Shown here piece after piece: positions 18,270 to 28,094 of a DNA stretch of 64,000 bases. A program made the position numbers and the translations under genes. The notes under the pieces were generated by a model that had not been told where the DNA came from, searched no databases, and saw only the letters and a program-made list of their open reading frames with translations. The stretch lies in the NCBI GenBank assembly GCA_016700155.1, contig CP065001.1, positions 2,170,001 through 2,234,000 of the forward strand, read 5' to 3'. The stretch comes from Ignavibacteriales bacterium (lineage in GTDB: Bacteria; Bacteroidota; Ignavibacteria; Ignavibacteriales; Ignavibacteriaceae). Position 1 is the stretch's first letter. Each line of letters starts with the position of its first letter.

Positions 18270-19787
18270 TTAGTGTTTAAAGTGTCTAACACCTGTAAAA
18301 ACCATTGATATATTATTTTTATTTGCAGCTTCAATTACTTCATTGTCACGTACTGAACCACCCGGCTGAATTACCGAAGTAGCACCGCACCTGATGATTT
18401 CCAAAAGTCCATCTGCAAACGGAAAGAAAGCATCAGATGCGGCAACTGATCCTTTTAAATCAAGTCCGTGTTCTTCTGCTTTCATAAATGCAATTTTAGC
18501 TGAATCGATTCTGGACATTTGTCCGGCACCAACTCCCAGTGTAGTTTTATCTTTAACAAAAACTATAGCATTAGATTTTGTATGCTTGGCAACCTTCCAT
18601 GCAAAAACAAGATCGTCAAGTTCTTTTTCAGTCGGTTGTTTATCAGTTGAAATTTTTAAAGATGATAAATCGATTTTGATTTTATCGGCATCCTGTGCAA
18701 TTACTCCGCCGGGAATATTCCTGAAAGAAATTTCTTTATCATCAAGTTGTCTTAATTGCTTTAATAATCTTCTGTCTTTTTTCTTTTTCAGAACAGTTAA
18801 TGCTTCATCGGTGAATGAAGGAGCGCACACAATTTCAAGAAAAATTTCGTTGAGTTTCTCGGCAAGTTTAACATCCACTTCATCCTGAAAAACTACAATG
18901 CCGCCGAACGCAGAAACCGGATCACATTTGAGTGCCTTAGAATAAGCGTCAAACGGATCACTGCCGATTGCAGCTCCTGCAGGATTATTATGTTTAATTA
19001 TTGCGCAGGAATTTTTGCCAAGATCTTCAACAAGTTCAACAGCGCTTACAAGATCAAGAATATTGTTATATGATATTTCTTTACCATGAAAAACTTCAAA
19101 ATATTTTTCAAACTCACCGTAAACAAATGCTGTTTGATGCGGGTTTTCACCATACCTTAATTTTCTTTCAACTAGTTTGTTTACTCTTAAATGTGTTGGC
19201 TGAATTTCAAATCGTTTTTCAAGATAATTGGCAATATGAGTATCATAAAATGAAGTGTAGGAAAATGCGGCGACCGCCAGTTTTTGCCTTGTTTCCAAAC
19301 TCACGCTTCCGCTTTTCAATTCATTTAAAAACTCTTCATACTGTGAAGGATCAGTAAGTACGCAAACATCTTTATAATTTTTTGCGGACGCACGGATCAG
19401 GCTTGGTCCGCCGATGTCAATATTCTCAATAATTTCATCTAAAGTTGAATCAGTGTTCTGAATAGTTTTTACGAACGGGTACAGGTTCACTATGACAATA
19501 TCAACGGAAGGGATTTCAAGTTTTTCAACATCTGTCCTGTCTGAAGTGTTATCTCTTCTATAAAGTATTCCGCCAAAAATTTTTGGATGAAGGGTTTTAA
19601 CCCTGCCGTCAAACACTTCAGGAAATCCTGTAACAGAACTAACCTCAGTAACATTTATTCCTGATGAAGCAATAAGTTTGGCAGTGTTGCCTGTTGCGGC
19701 TATATCATAATTAAGTCTGGTAAGTTCCCTGGCGAGATTTTCAATTCCGGTTTTATCCGATACACTTATAAGAGCAATTTTTTTCAA
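18270..19787 (-). CDS. purH: Bifunctional AICAR transformylase / IMP cyclohydrolase
   Basis: The 505-residue PurH carries out the last two steps of IMP synthesis. The N-terminal methylglyoxal-synthase-like cyclohydrolase domain starts ALISVSDKTG and contains GFPEVFDGRVKTLHPKI. The C-terminal AICAR transformylase domain holds the KHNNPAGAAIG motif and ends near RHFKH. Translation starts at a TTG at 19787. It follows purN after 26 bases and precedes mreB after 8, the same purine/cell-shape arrangement known in Bacteroidota. The Cys of the more common KHxNPCG form is replaced by Ala. Confidence 0.96.
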   Translation of the reverse strand: MKKIALISVSDKTGIENLARELTRLNYDIAATGNTAKLIASSGINVTEVSSVTGFPEVFDGRVKTLHPKIFGGILYRRDNTSDRTDVEKLEIPSVDIVIVNLYPFVKTIQNTDSTLDEIIENIDIGGPSLIRASAKNYKDVCVLTDPSQYEEFLNELKSGSVSLETRQKLAVAAFSYTSFYDTHIANYLEKRFEIQPTHLRVNKLVERKLRYGENPHQTAFVYGEFEKYFEVFHGKEISYNNILDLVSAVELVEDLGKNSCAIIKHNNPAGAAIGSDPFDAYSKALKCDPVSAFGGIVVFQDEVDVKLAEKLNEIFLEIVCAPSFTDEALTVLKKKKDRRLLKQLRQLDDKEISFRNIPGGVIAQDADKIKIDLSSLKISTDKQPTEKELDDLVFAWKVAKHTKSNAIVFVKDKTTLGVGAGQMSRIDSAKIAFMKAEEHGLDLKGSVAASDAFFPFADGLLEIIRCGATSVIQPGGSVRDNEVIEAANKNNISMVFTGVRHFKH

Positions 19788-19813
19788 TTCAATATCCAGT
19801 TTAAGAAATTATA

Positions 19814-20416
19814 CTAACGAACAATTACCCGGCTGCCTGTAATATCAACTTTACCGAGCGCGAATTTTTCAATTACCTTTGGAAGCAGTTTATGTTCAAT
19901 CTCCAATACTTTGTCTGCAATCTCTTCCGGTGATTCAGCCATACTTATATCAACACAACTTTGAGCAATGATCATTCCATTATCGAACTTCTCATCAACG
20001 AAATGAACAGTAGCGCCTGATACTTTAACCGATGATTCAAATACTGCTTTATGAACATTTATTCCATACATTCCTTCGCCACCAAAGGATGGGAGAAGCG
20101 CCGGATGAATATTGATGATCTTGTTTCTGAAATCATTGATAAATTCAACCGGTAATAGTTTCAGGAAACCTGCAAGAACTATCAGATCGGTTTTCATATC
20201 CATTAACCTTGCAGCGAGTTTAGTGAAACTGATTTTTTTTTCAGAATCACCCACACTGAAAACCGGGATAGAATATTTACCTGCAATTTCAAAAGCCGCG
20301 CAATCAAGTTTATTACTGATAACCGCTTTTACTTCAACTATATTTTGTAAATCCTGGGAATTTAAAATAGCCTGAAGATTAGAACCACGACCTGAAACAA
20401 ACACAGCAATATTCAA
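19814..20416 (-). CDS. purN: Phosphoribosylglycinamide formyltransferase PurN
   Basis: The 200-residue protein uses 10-formyltetrahydrofolate to formylate GAR in purine synthesis. It starts VFVSGRGSNLQAIL, has the catalytic INIHPALLPSFGG block (Asn/His) and ends with the SGATVHFVDEKFDNGMII segment carrying the catalytic Asp. The start is a TTG at 20416 with AAGGT upstream. It is probably the first gene of the purN-purH-mre run; the 68-base gap to the TPR gene upstream may hold the promoter. Confidence 0.95.
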   Translation of the reverse strand: MNIAVFVSGRGSNLQAILNSQDLQNIVEVKAVISNKLDCAAFEIAGKYSIPVFSVGDSEKKISFTKLAARLMDMKTDLIVLAGFLKLLPVEFINDFRNKIINIHPALLPSFGGEGMYGINVHKAVFESSVKVSGATVHFVDEKFDNGMIIAQSCVDISMAESPEEIADKVLEIEHKLLPKVIEKFALGKVDITGSRVIVR

Positions 20417-20484
20417 AACAAATCTACCTTAAAGGTGATTCAAATTAGTTAAATAGCAAAATATTGTCAATTAAACGTATCTTT

Positions 20485-22068
20485 TTATAAATTTTTACTT
20501 TCACGCCTGAGAACGTAAACCAGGTTCTTTAACACACTCTGATAATCAAAATCATTATTATCTTCGGCAAGTCCAAGATGATCATCACGTTTAACCGGCT
20601 GATTCATGTGATGATAAGCCCGCGCTGCATTGTAATGTGAAAATGGATTCAGCCATCTTTCTTCAGAATGATTTGAACTGATTGAACTTTCGGCGTACAA
20701 AGCAGATTCAGAATATTTACCTGCAAGATATGCAGCTTCGCTCATATAGAAATAAATCTCGGATTTAAGTTTTTCAGTCTTTACTGATTTTAATAATTGT
20801 GAAAGTGAATCAAGCGCTGCTTTATGTTTGTTGTTATCGATCATATTTGCAAACCTGATCAGGGAAGATTCTGATTCCGCAATAGTTCTCTTCTGATAAA
20901 CACTTCCTTTTCTTTTTGCATAAACATCATCTTCAAGATCCATATTTCCGTTTCCGCAGTTGGAAAAATTTTCAACGGCTTTTTCTCTCTCATTTGAAAA
21001 TTCATAACATACCCCGAGTCTGAATGAAGCTATTGCCGTATAGTCTTTATCCGGAGTCAATTTTAAAAAATTTTCATAGTAACTGATTGCTTTATCAAAC
21101 TGATTCTTTTTATAACTGACATCGCCCAATAGAAAATTAGAAAAGGCTATTACTTTCCTGAATTTATTTTCATTTGATTTTACAATCGGGATTAAAATTT
21201 TTTCCGCCGCATCCAGCTTCCTGTTTTTAATATCAATAACAGCAAGCGAATAATTGAAAACTAAATTTTCAGGATACCGTTTTGACAATTTCGTTAAGTT
21301 GACAGAAGCTTCTTCAAAATCAAAAACAACACCGGATAATATCTGTGACAAATAATATTGTGCTTCAACTTTCGAAAATTCTCCATGCTCAGCAGCTTTG
21401 CGTATGTTATCTAATCCTTCCTCAATACTTCCTTTTATTCCGGCAAGGTCCAAAGCCCAGCTAAATGCTGAGGGAACCTGCGATACAGAGAAACTATATA
21501 AACCAAGTCCAAGGTATGCGTCAGCATTTTCAGGATCTTTGCTTAGTACTTCTCTAAGGTACGATTCAGATTTTTTACTCGCCCAGATCGCATCCAGGTA
21601 ATTCTCCGCGCGCGCAAATGCAATTGCTCTGTAGTTATAGTTAGCACCGAGAATGTAAATCAGATTTATGTCTTCCGGATTTTCGTCAAGTAATTCTTTT
21701 CCTTTTTCAATTGCCAGGTCAGAGTAATCAGTAAAACTATCCAGATCAGTTTCGTCATTACTACTGAGGAAATACCATAAAAATATTCCCGAATAGTAGT
21801 GGTATGGTTCGGGTCTTTCAGGATACTTTGAAATTAATCCTTTAAAAACTTTTTCTGCATCATCCCAATTAAACTGGTAAGCAAGCTCTAATCCCCTTTT
21901 AACAGTGCTGTTAATATCCCGTTGTGCCGCTGTTTCATTATTTGTAAATGCGATAAGTAAAACAAGAATGAGAAGTGTTAGTGAATGTAATTTCATATAC
22001 CTGGATAAAAATTGAAATTTCCTGGAAACAACCGAGCTAAAAGACAAATGAAAAATATTTGTCATCAA
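20485..22068 (-). CDS. Exported tetratricopeptide-repeat protein
   Basis: The 527 residues are mostly TPR helices (for example the AEKVFKGLISKYPERPEPYHYYSG and AISYYENFLKLTPDKDYTAIAS-type repeats; at least six are visible). The ATG at 22068 overlaps the pyrG stop (TGATG), suggesting coupling. An internal ATG at 21996 would start exactly at a classical signal peptide (MKLHSLTLLILVLLIAF, ending TAAQ) and is the better biological start. TPR proteins serve as protein-interaction scaffolds; the partner is unknown. The neighbour pyrG gives no functional clue. Confidence 0.8.
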   Translation of the reverse strand: MMTNIFHLSFSSVVSRKFQFLSRYMKLHSLTLLILVLLIAFTNNETAAQRDINSTVKRGLELAYQFNWDDAEKVFKGLISKYPERPEPYHYYSGIFLWYFLSSNDETDLDSFTDYSDLAIEKGKELLDENPEDINLIYILGANYNYRAIAFARAENYLDAIWASKKSESYLREVLSKDPENADAYLGLGLYSFSVSQVPSAFSWALDLAGIKGSIEEGLDNIRKAAEHGEFSKVEAQYYLSQILSGVVFDFEEASVNLTKLSKRYPENLVFNYSLAVIDIKNRKLDAAEKILIPIVKSNENKFRKVIAFSNFLLGDVSYKKNQFDKAISYYENFLKLTPDKDYTAIASFRLGVCYEFSNEREKAVENFSNCGNGNMDLEDDVYAKRKGSVYQKRTIAESESSLIRFANMIDNNKHKAALDSLSQLLKSVKTEKLKSEIYFYMSEAAYLAGKYSESALYAESSISSNHSEERWLNPFSHYNAARAYHHMNQPVKRDDHLGLAEDNNDFDYQSVLKNLVYVLRRESKNL

Positions 22069-23693
22069 CTATTTTTCTCTTCGGCAGAATACTTTAGTGA
22101 AGCTTTTACAAATTCTCTGAATAGCGGATGAGCTTTTGTCGCTCTGGACTTTAATTCAGGGTGGAACTGGCAGCCGAGAAACCATGGATGTTCCGGCAGT
22201 TCAACAATTTCAATAAGCTGCCTGTCGGGTGAAAGTCCGCTGAACATCATTCCATGATCCATAAGTGTTGCACGGTATTTATTGTTTACTTCGTAACGAT
22301 GCCTGTGCCGCTCGGAAATAAGTCCGACTTTATAAGCTTTCATTGCGTGTGTATTCTCAACAACGATACAGGGATAAGCACCAAGCCGCATGGTTGCGCC
22401 CATGTTCTTGATATTTTTCTGGTCGGGCATTAGATCAATTACACTGTATTTATTGGTTTTGAACTCGTGACTGTTTGCCTGCGATATTTTACAAACGTTA
22501 CGGGCAAACTCAATCACGGCTAACTGAAGTCCGAGACAAATACCGAAGAAAGGAATTTTATTTTCTCTCGCATAGCGGATTGCTTTTATCTTTCCTTCAA
22601 TACCACGTTCACCGAATCCGCCGGGCACAAGTATGCCGCTTACGCCTTTCAACAGTGTTTCAATATCTTCATTCTCAAGCCGTTCAGCATTTATGGGTCT
22701 GATCACGACTTTTGCATTATTCTCCGCGCCTGCGTGAACAAATGATTCCATAATACTTTTATAGGCATCCATGTGTTCAATGTATTTTCCGCAGACTGCA
22801 ATCTCAACAGATGTCTCGGGTTTTTTTATTCCTTCAACAAGATTTTCCCAATCGTCAAGTTTTATTTTTTTGTCAGAAAGATGGAGTTTTTTCATAACGA
22901 ATTGATCAAGCTTTTCTTTATAAAGCATCAAAGGAACTTCATAAATTGAAGAACAGTCGTAAGCAGAAATAACCGCGCTTGTATCAACATTACAAAACAA
23001 TCCTATCTTATCACGAATATCTTTAGACAATTTCTTTTCTGATCTGCAAATAAGAACATCCGGTTGAATACCGAGTTCCAATAAATTTTTTACACTGTGC
23101 TGGGTAGGTTTTGTTTTCACTTCACCCGCAGAACTTATGTAAGGCACAAGTGTGACATGAATATTCATCGTATTCACTCTTCCAAGCTGAAGCATTAATT
23201 GTCTCATTGCTTCAAGGAAAGGAAGACTTTCAATATCACCAACAGTTCCGCCTATTTCAGTGATTATTATATCGTATTCACCGAGTTCACAAAGCTTGGT
23301 CATCCTTTGTTTTATTTCATCAGTGATGTGTGGAATTACCTGGACAGTTGCGCCGAGGTAATCACCTCTCCGCTCTTTTGTAATTACTTCATTATAAACC
23401 TGACCTGTGGTTGTGTTGTTAGCACGGGTCATGTTCACATCAAGGAAACGTTCATAATGACCGAGGTCAAGATCGGTTTCCGCGCCGTCATCGGTTACGT
23501 AAACCTCACCATGCTGGAACGGACTCATTGTTCCGGGATCAACATTTATGTAAGGATCAAATTTTTGGATGGTAACTTTGAAACCGCGCTGTTTTAAGAG
23601 GAGACCTAATGAAGAGGCTGTTATTCCCTTGCCAAGTGATGAAACAACTCCGCCGGTAACGAATATGAGTTTAACTTTTTTTCTTGAGGACAT
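22065..23693 (-). CDS. pyrG: CTP synthase
   Basis: From the ATG at 23693 the protein is 542 residues, the usual CTP synthase length (an ATG at 23729 would only add 12 unrelated residues). The amidoligase domain begins KLIFVTGGVVSSLGKGITAS. The C-terminal class I glutamine amidotransferase has GICLGLQ with the catalytic Cys and CQFHPEL with the catalytic His-Glu. It converts UTP to CTP using glutamine and ATP. It is transcribed ahead of the TPR gene with overlapping stop and start codons. Confidence 0.97.
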   Translation of the reverse strand: MSSRKKVKLIFVTGGVVSSLGKGITASSLGLLLKQRGFKVTIQKFDPYINVDPGTMSPFQHGEVYVTDDGAETDLDLGHYERFLDVNMTRANNTTTGQVYNEVITKERRGDYLGATVQVIPHITDEIKQRMTKLCELGEYDIIITEIGGTVGDIESLPFLEAMRQLMLQLGRVNTMNIHVTLVPYISSAGEVKTKPTQHSVKNLLELGIQPDVLICRSEKKLSKDIRDKIGLFCNVDTSAVISAYDCSSIYEVPLMLYKEKLDQFVMKKLHLSDKKIKLDDWENLVEGIKKPETSVEIAVCGKYIEHMDAYKSIMESFVHAGAENNAKVVIRPINAERLENEDIETLLKGVSGILVPGGFGERGIEGKIKAIRYARENKIPFFGICLGLQLAVIEFARNVCKISQANSHEFKTNKYSVIDLMPDQKNIKNMGATMRLGAYPCIVVENTHAMKAYKVGLISERHRHRYEVNNKYRATLMDHGMMFSGLSPDRQLIEIVELPEHPWFLGCQFHPELKSRATKAHPLFREFVKASLKYSAEEKNS

Positions 23694-23932
23694 CTTGTTT
23701 TTTTTGCCTTCAAATATAGAATAAGTCAAGGCGATTTACAATTTAATTGAAGGAAAAAGTGAGAGGAAATGAAAAAAAATTATAGCAACGAGTGGAAATT
23801 GTTTTCATAATGAAGGTGGGACTACTGTACTTGAAAATTTATTTTATGCTTTTACTTAAAATGATATTAAAGAATCCAACCAGGTTTAGACTGGAACTGA
23901 ATGAATCCAAGGATAGAATTCAATCAGTTTAT

Positions 23933-24163
23933 CTATTCGAGTGGGCTAAGATCGCTTTCTTTAATAATTAAATCACTCCCATCAGTTCCAAGTTCCACCA
24001 GATATTCAGGTTCAGGGGAAAGTTGAACTAGTGATATTACGGCTGCATACTCACCTCTATGTTCACCAGAATTTATAAGAGCTGAATCATTTAATTTATA
24101 AACTGCGCCCGGAACATTTTGGGAATCATACCACAGTAGATCGATCTCTTTTTGAGTAATCAT
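23933..24163 (-). CDS. Small hypothetical protein (76 aa)
   Basis: A 76-codon frame follows citrate synthase after 20 bases on the same strand. The protein has no signal peptide or membrane segment. Its centre reads GEYAAVISLVQLSPEPEYLVELG, which looks like a small beta-rich SH3-like fold, and its C-terminus is acidic. I do not recognise a named family and assign no function. The close spacing suggests co-transcription with citrate synthase. Codon use looks like that of the neighbours, which supports a real gene. Confidence 0.6.
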   Translation of the reverse strand: MITQKEIDLLWYDSQNVPGAVYKLNDSALINSGEHRGEYAAVISLVQLSPEPEYLVELGTDGSDLIIKESDLSPLE

Positions 24164-24183
24164 ATCATCTCAATTATCTTTGT

Positions 24184-25461
24184 CTATGAATTCACCAAAT
24201 TCCTAACATACTCGGTAGTAACAGACTTTGGACGAATAAGCGGATTCATTAAAGCGCGGTTTACAACTGCCTGCGCTGTTAAACCAAGACTCCTTGAAAC
24301 TGCAAATACCACGGTATAGTATGAATATTCTTTCAATCCATAATAACTGAGCAGTGAACCGGAAGCCGCGTCAACATTAGGCCACGGATTTTTGATCTTC
24401 GATATTTTTTTCAATTCAACCGGAACAACTTCATAAAGTCTTGCGACTGTTTTGAATATGGGGTCTTCAGGAATGTGCTTCTTCCCGAATTTCAAAAAAC
24501 CTTCAAATCTTGGATCAGTAACTCTTAATACTGCATGACCATAACCGGGGATTACTTTGCCAGCATCGAGTGTTTCCCACACAAGGTCTTTTAATTGTTC
24601 GTGTGTAGGAACTCCACCGAAGCGGTTCATTATTTCTTCAATCCATTTTAATGCTTCCTGGTTTGCGAGTCCGTGCAACGGTCCTGCAAGCCCGTTAAAT
24701 CCGCCTGACAGAGAATAGTAAACATCCGACAATGCTGAATTAATTGTCTGCGTTGTAAGCGCGCTTACATTGCCGCCTTCGTGATCGCTGTGTGCAACAA
24801 GATAATAACGCATCAGATCATAAAACTCATTTCCCTTTTTATCCAATCCAAGCATATGAACATAATCACCTGTAAGATCGAGTGATGGATCGGCTTTTAT
24901 CAATTCACCTTTGTTAAAACGGATGCGGTAAACAGCAGCGGCAATTGCAGGAATTTTCGCTACAAGGTTAAGCGAGTCTTCAAGAGTTGGTTTCCAGTAA
25001 TCTTCCTTTCGCAAACCTTTGTCGTACTCTTTTGCAAAAACGGATTCTTTCTGTAGTACAAGTATCGCCGTATCAAGCATTGTCATCGGATGAGAATCAG
25101 CAGGCATTGCTTTTAAAATATTCCACACATAATCAGGGACAGATTTTCTTTTCTTTATTTCACTGCTGAAATCTTCAAGTTCTTTTTGTCCGGGAAGTTC
25201 ACCTGTCATTAATAAATAGTAAACTTCTTCAGGTGTTTTTTCTTCAAGTTCTGAAAGAGGAATTCCTCTTATTATTAAACCGACTTCTTTTGGAACACGC
25301 GAAGTATCGCATATCAAAGCACGCACATCACGCATACCTCCGTAAGCCTGGCTGATTGTTACATCTGAAAGTTTTGTTTCGCCGTTATTCTTTACCAATG
25401 AGCTGACTTCTTTTCGCCATTCATCAATTTTAACCGAAAGTTTTTCTGCAATGAGGGACAT
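24184..25461 (-). CDS. gltA: Citrate synthase, mitochondrial (eukaryotic) type
   Basis: The 425-residue enzyme condenses acetyl-CoA with oxaloacetate, the entry step of the TCA cycle. It resembles mitochondrial citrate synthase rather than the hexameric bacterial GltA: HSDHEGGNVSA, GPLHGLANQEAL, PGYGHAVLR, NPWPNVDAASG and RPKSVTTE are all close to the animal enzyme. The catalytic residues are His263, His309 and Asp364. Their spacings (46 and 55) equal those of pig His274/His320/Asp375, so no indels separate them. A dimeric enzyme without NADH allostery would be expected. Similar eukaryote-like enzymes are known from Geobacter. The ATG at 25461 follows an AGGATCAGG-like ribosome site. Confidence 0.96.
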   Translation of the reverse strand: MSLIAEKLSVKIDEWRKEVSSLVKNNGETKLSDVTISQAYGGMRDVRALICDTSRVPKEVGLIIRGIPLSELEEKTPEEVYYLLMTGELPGQKELEDFSSEIKKRKSVPDYVWNILKAMPADSHPMTMLDTAILVLQKESVFAKEYDKGLRKEDYWKPTLEDSLNLVAKIPAIAAAVYRIRFNKGELIKADPSLDLTGDYVHMLGLDKKGNEFYDLMRYYLVAHSDHEGGNVSALTTQTINSALSDVYYSLSGGFNGLAGPLHGLANQEALKWIEEIMNRFGGVPTHEQLKDLVWETLDAGKVIPGYGHAVLRVTDPRFEGFLKFGKKHIPEDPIFKTVARLYEVVPVELKKISKIKNPWPNVDAASGSLLSYYGLKEYSYYTVVFAVSRSLGLTAQAVVNRALMNPLIRPKSVTTEYVRNLVNS

Positions 25462-25634
25462 CCTGATCCTTATTTAATTGCCGTGAGTAGAATTATTGCC
25501 TGCTAAATTATATCATTTTTATTTTTGTTCCAATAAAAACAGAATCCCAGTTTAGTTTTTCAGGAACTGAATCAAATCCTATTGCGAATCATATAATCAT
25601 CAAACTGAATAATTCTATTTGTGATTTACTCAGA

Positions 25635-28094
25635 TCATCCCTCATTAACCTTTACTATCACAATAGTCATATCATCGTGCTGCGGGGCTTTGCCTATGAA
25701 TGAACTTACTTCTTTGTGGATTTTCTGAATTGATTCTTCGGCGGAGAATCCGCTTAACTTATGTACTGAATCAAGTAATCTTTCTTCTGTAAACTCTTCC
25801 TGTTTTTTGTTCATCGCTTCTGTAAAACCATCAGTATAAAGAACAAAAATATCATTCGGACTGTAATTTATTTCAACTTCACTTATTGCCTTGCTGAATA
25901 ATGTTCCTTTTTCAAGTCCGAGTGCTAACCCTGTCGGATTAAGTGTTTCAACATTTCCTTTTGACGAATTCCTGACAATGACAGGATTATGTCCCGCACG
26001 TGCAAGTCTGAAGTTTTTCTTTTCATTATCAAATACCCCGTAGATCATGCTGATAAAAGTTCCGCGTTCGACATTATCATAAAAAAGTTCGTTCATTAGC
26101 TTTAAAACTTCTGAAGGTGAATCCGATGTTTTTGATATAGCTTTAAGAAATCCTTTTGTAAGTGTCATATAAAATGCTGCCTGTGTCCCCTTCCCTGAAA
26201 CATCCCCTATTATTACACCGAGTTTGTTTTCGGAGATGCGGACAAAATCATAATAGTCGCCGCCTACTTCCAAAGCAGGATAACATTTTGCCGCAACATC
26301 AAGTCCCTTAAAGTCAGGATTTGATTTGGGAAGAAAACTCATCTGAACATCGCGGGCAATTTCAAGTTCTCGCTGCATTCTCTGGCGTTCATTTATGTTC
26401 TTTACAAAAACAGGTGTTATCGAATCAAGATCCGATAACTTATCTTTCGTCAGGTAGCCTGTTATAGCGAGTAGGACTATTCCGGCATAGATTAATATCA
26501 GCACCAAAGCCGGCTGTGAGTACGCACCACCTTCGACATTAAGAAAAACAAATCCTCCCAAGAGCGGAAACACAGTGAATACAGTAATTGCGGCAGTAAC
26601 AAGATCGAATTTATAAAACACGTACGTTAGTAAAATCCCGATGATGCTGTTTAGTATTACTCCCAGGTAAATTGGTTTAATGTCTGATTCATTTACTGCA
26701 CCCCAGATTATACCGCACACTATTAATAGCACAATGTCATTTGATATTCTTCTTCTTAAACCTGAAACAGTAAAAATGAAAAATACCGGAATCATGAACA
26801 TGTGCTCAAAAAAGTGATTGTTGAGCAATGTAAAAGCGGGGATCAGCGAATGAATTGCAGTCAGATCTTTTGCTTCATTCTGAATGTTAGAATAATTCAT
26901 TACACTGCCGGAAATAAAAAGTAAAATGAGCCAGAAGGCTGCTAGTGCAGTACCGAATTGAATCCCTCTTAATATTGATTCCGACAATCTTGAATTTAAA
27001 AGGTGACCGTTAAAAAACAGATCAGAACCGATAAACTTTTCTTTCCAGACATCACGTCCAAGACTTTCACTTATTGCCCAGGTTAATATCGCGGCACCGC
27101 CAAGAAAAAGTCCTCCAAAAACAAGTGGTATTAAACTTTGCCAGCCTTTTGCCAGGTTAACTTCGGAATAGAGTGTGAATCCAAAACTTACGGCATACAG
27201 TAAACCAACCCATAGCGCGGCTTTAAATCCAAGTTCGGATGCTTTGATCCTCCTGTAAGCAGTAATGATTAATAGTATGGTTATGACAATAATAAAAAGT
27301 ATTATAGAAATGGTGGTAAAGTAATTTGTTGAATCAGGTATTTTATCCGTTTCGTATGTGATTGAAAAACGGGATAAACGGGTTCCGGCAATTATGGCAA
27401 TTAGATTTATTTTTTTATTTGTGACAGATGAAAAGGCTGTCCATTTAAATTCATAGTCATTTCGGAAAACTTTAGGAATGACTGTCTGACCCTGAAAAAT
27501 AAATATCTGGTCATCCTGAAGAGTTGATTTATCCATCATCTTATAGTACGCTGAATCAGGAATTAATTTTAATGAAGGATTAATCCTGCTTATAAATAAT
27601 TCAGCTTCTCTTCTTGCATCTTCAATTTCAAGTTGTTCGAGGGCTGATGAATCATCCTGTTCATTTTCAAATTCCAGCAGACTTCCATCCAATGCATATT
27701 TAATGAAAATGTCCCGTTCGCTACCCTGCTTTAATTCCTTTTGACTGTTGTTAGAAATTACGACCTCATCGCTTTCATTTAGAAGCCTTGCGTTCCAATA
27801 ATAAACAGGGAAACCTGCTCTTGATAGTTCATTGGATTTTTCAACACCATATTTTTGCTGAATGAATTCCTGGAGTTCGTTGTTGCGTTTCAGTTTTACT
27901 TCTGCTATCCGGTCCTTTATTTCAATACCCTGTTCCTTTAAAAACTGAATAGCTTTTTCTTTCACCTGCAGGTTGTCAAATTGCAGTGACAAACCACCGA
28001 GAGGGCTTACATCATTATAAAGGATTTTAAAAAGTGTAAATGAAATGATGATTGTGAGTAAAACGCCGGTTATCAGAATAATTTTTTTTTGCAT
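25635..28094 (-). CDS. Membrane-bound SpoIIE/RsbU-type PP2C phosphatase
   Basis: The 819 residues split into three parts: an N-terminal membrane helix (6-27) with a roughly 230-residue extracytoplasmic domain; about ten hydrophobic segments (about 265-560); and a C-terminal PPM/SpoIIE serine phosphatase. The catalytic part follows a short linker helix (ELEIARDVQMSFLPK) and has GGDYYDF, GDVSGKG (Asp631), LYTDGFTEA and HDDMTIVIV, the metal-binding aspartates of the PP2C family. Such proteins usually dephosphorylate anti-sigma-factor antagonists (RsbV type), but no RsbV/RsbW gene is nearby. The extracytoplasmic and polytopic parts suggest direct sensing of an envelope signal. Confidence 0.88.
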   Translation of the reverse strand: MQKKIILITGVLLTIIISFTLFKILYNDVSPLGGLSLQFDNLQVKEKAIQFLKEQGIEIKDRIAEVKLKRNNELQEFIQQKYGVEKSNELSRAGFPVYYWNARLLNESDEVVISNNSQKELKQGSERDIFIKYALDGSLLEFENEQDDSSALEQLEIEDARREAELFISRINPSLKLIPDSAYYKMMDKSTLQDDQIFIFQGQTVIPKVFRNDYEFKWTAFSSVTNKKINLIAIIAGTRLSRFSITYETDKIPDSTNYFTTISIILFIIVITILLIITAYRRIKASELGFKAALWVGLLYAVSFGFTLYSEVNLAKGWQSLIPLVFGGLFLGGAAILTWAISESLGRDVWKEKFIGSDLFFNGHLLNSRLSESILRGIQFGTALAAFWLILLFISGSVMNYSNIQNEAKDLTAIHSLIPAFTLLNNHFFEHMFMIPVFFIFTVSGLRRRISNDIVLLIVCGIIWGAVNESDIKPIYLGVILNSIIGILLTYVFYKFDLVTAAITVFTVFPLLGGFVFLNVEGGAYSQPALVLILIYAGIVLLAITGYLTKDKLSDLDSITPVFVKNINERQRMQRELEIARDVQMSFLPKSNPDFKGLDVAAKCYPALEVGGDYYDFVRISENKLGVIIGDVSGKGTQAAFYMTLTKGFLKAISKTSDSPSEVLKLMNELFYDNVERGTFISMIYGVFDNEKKNFRLARAGHNPVIVRNSSKGNVETLNPTGLALGLEKGTLFSKAISEVEINYSPNDIFVLYTDGFTEAMNKKQEEFTEERLLDSVHKLSGFSAEESIQKIHKEVSSFIGKAPQHDDMTIVIVKVNEG

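Noticed and set aside
23933..24163. Toxin or antitoxin reading of the 76-residue protein
   Set aside because: There is no partner gene, no inverted repeat and no DNA-binding or nuclease motif; it looks like a plain operon member.
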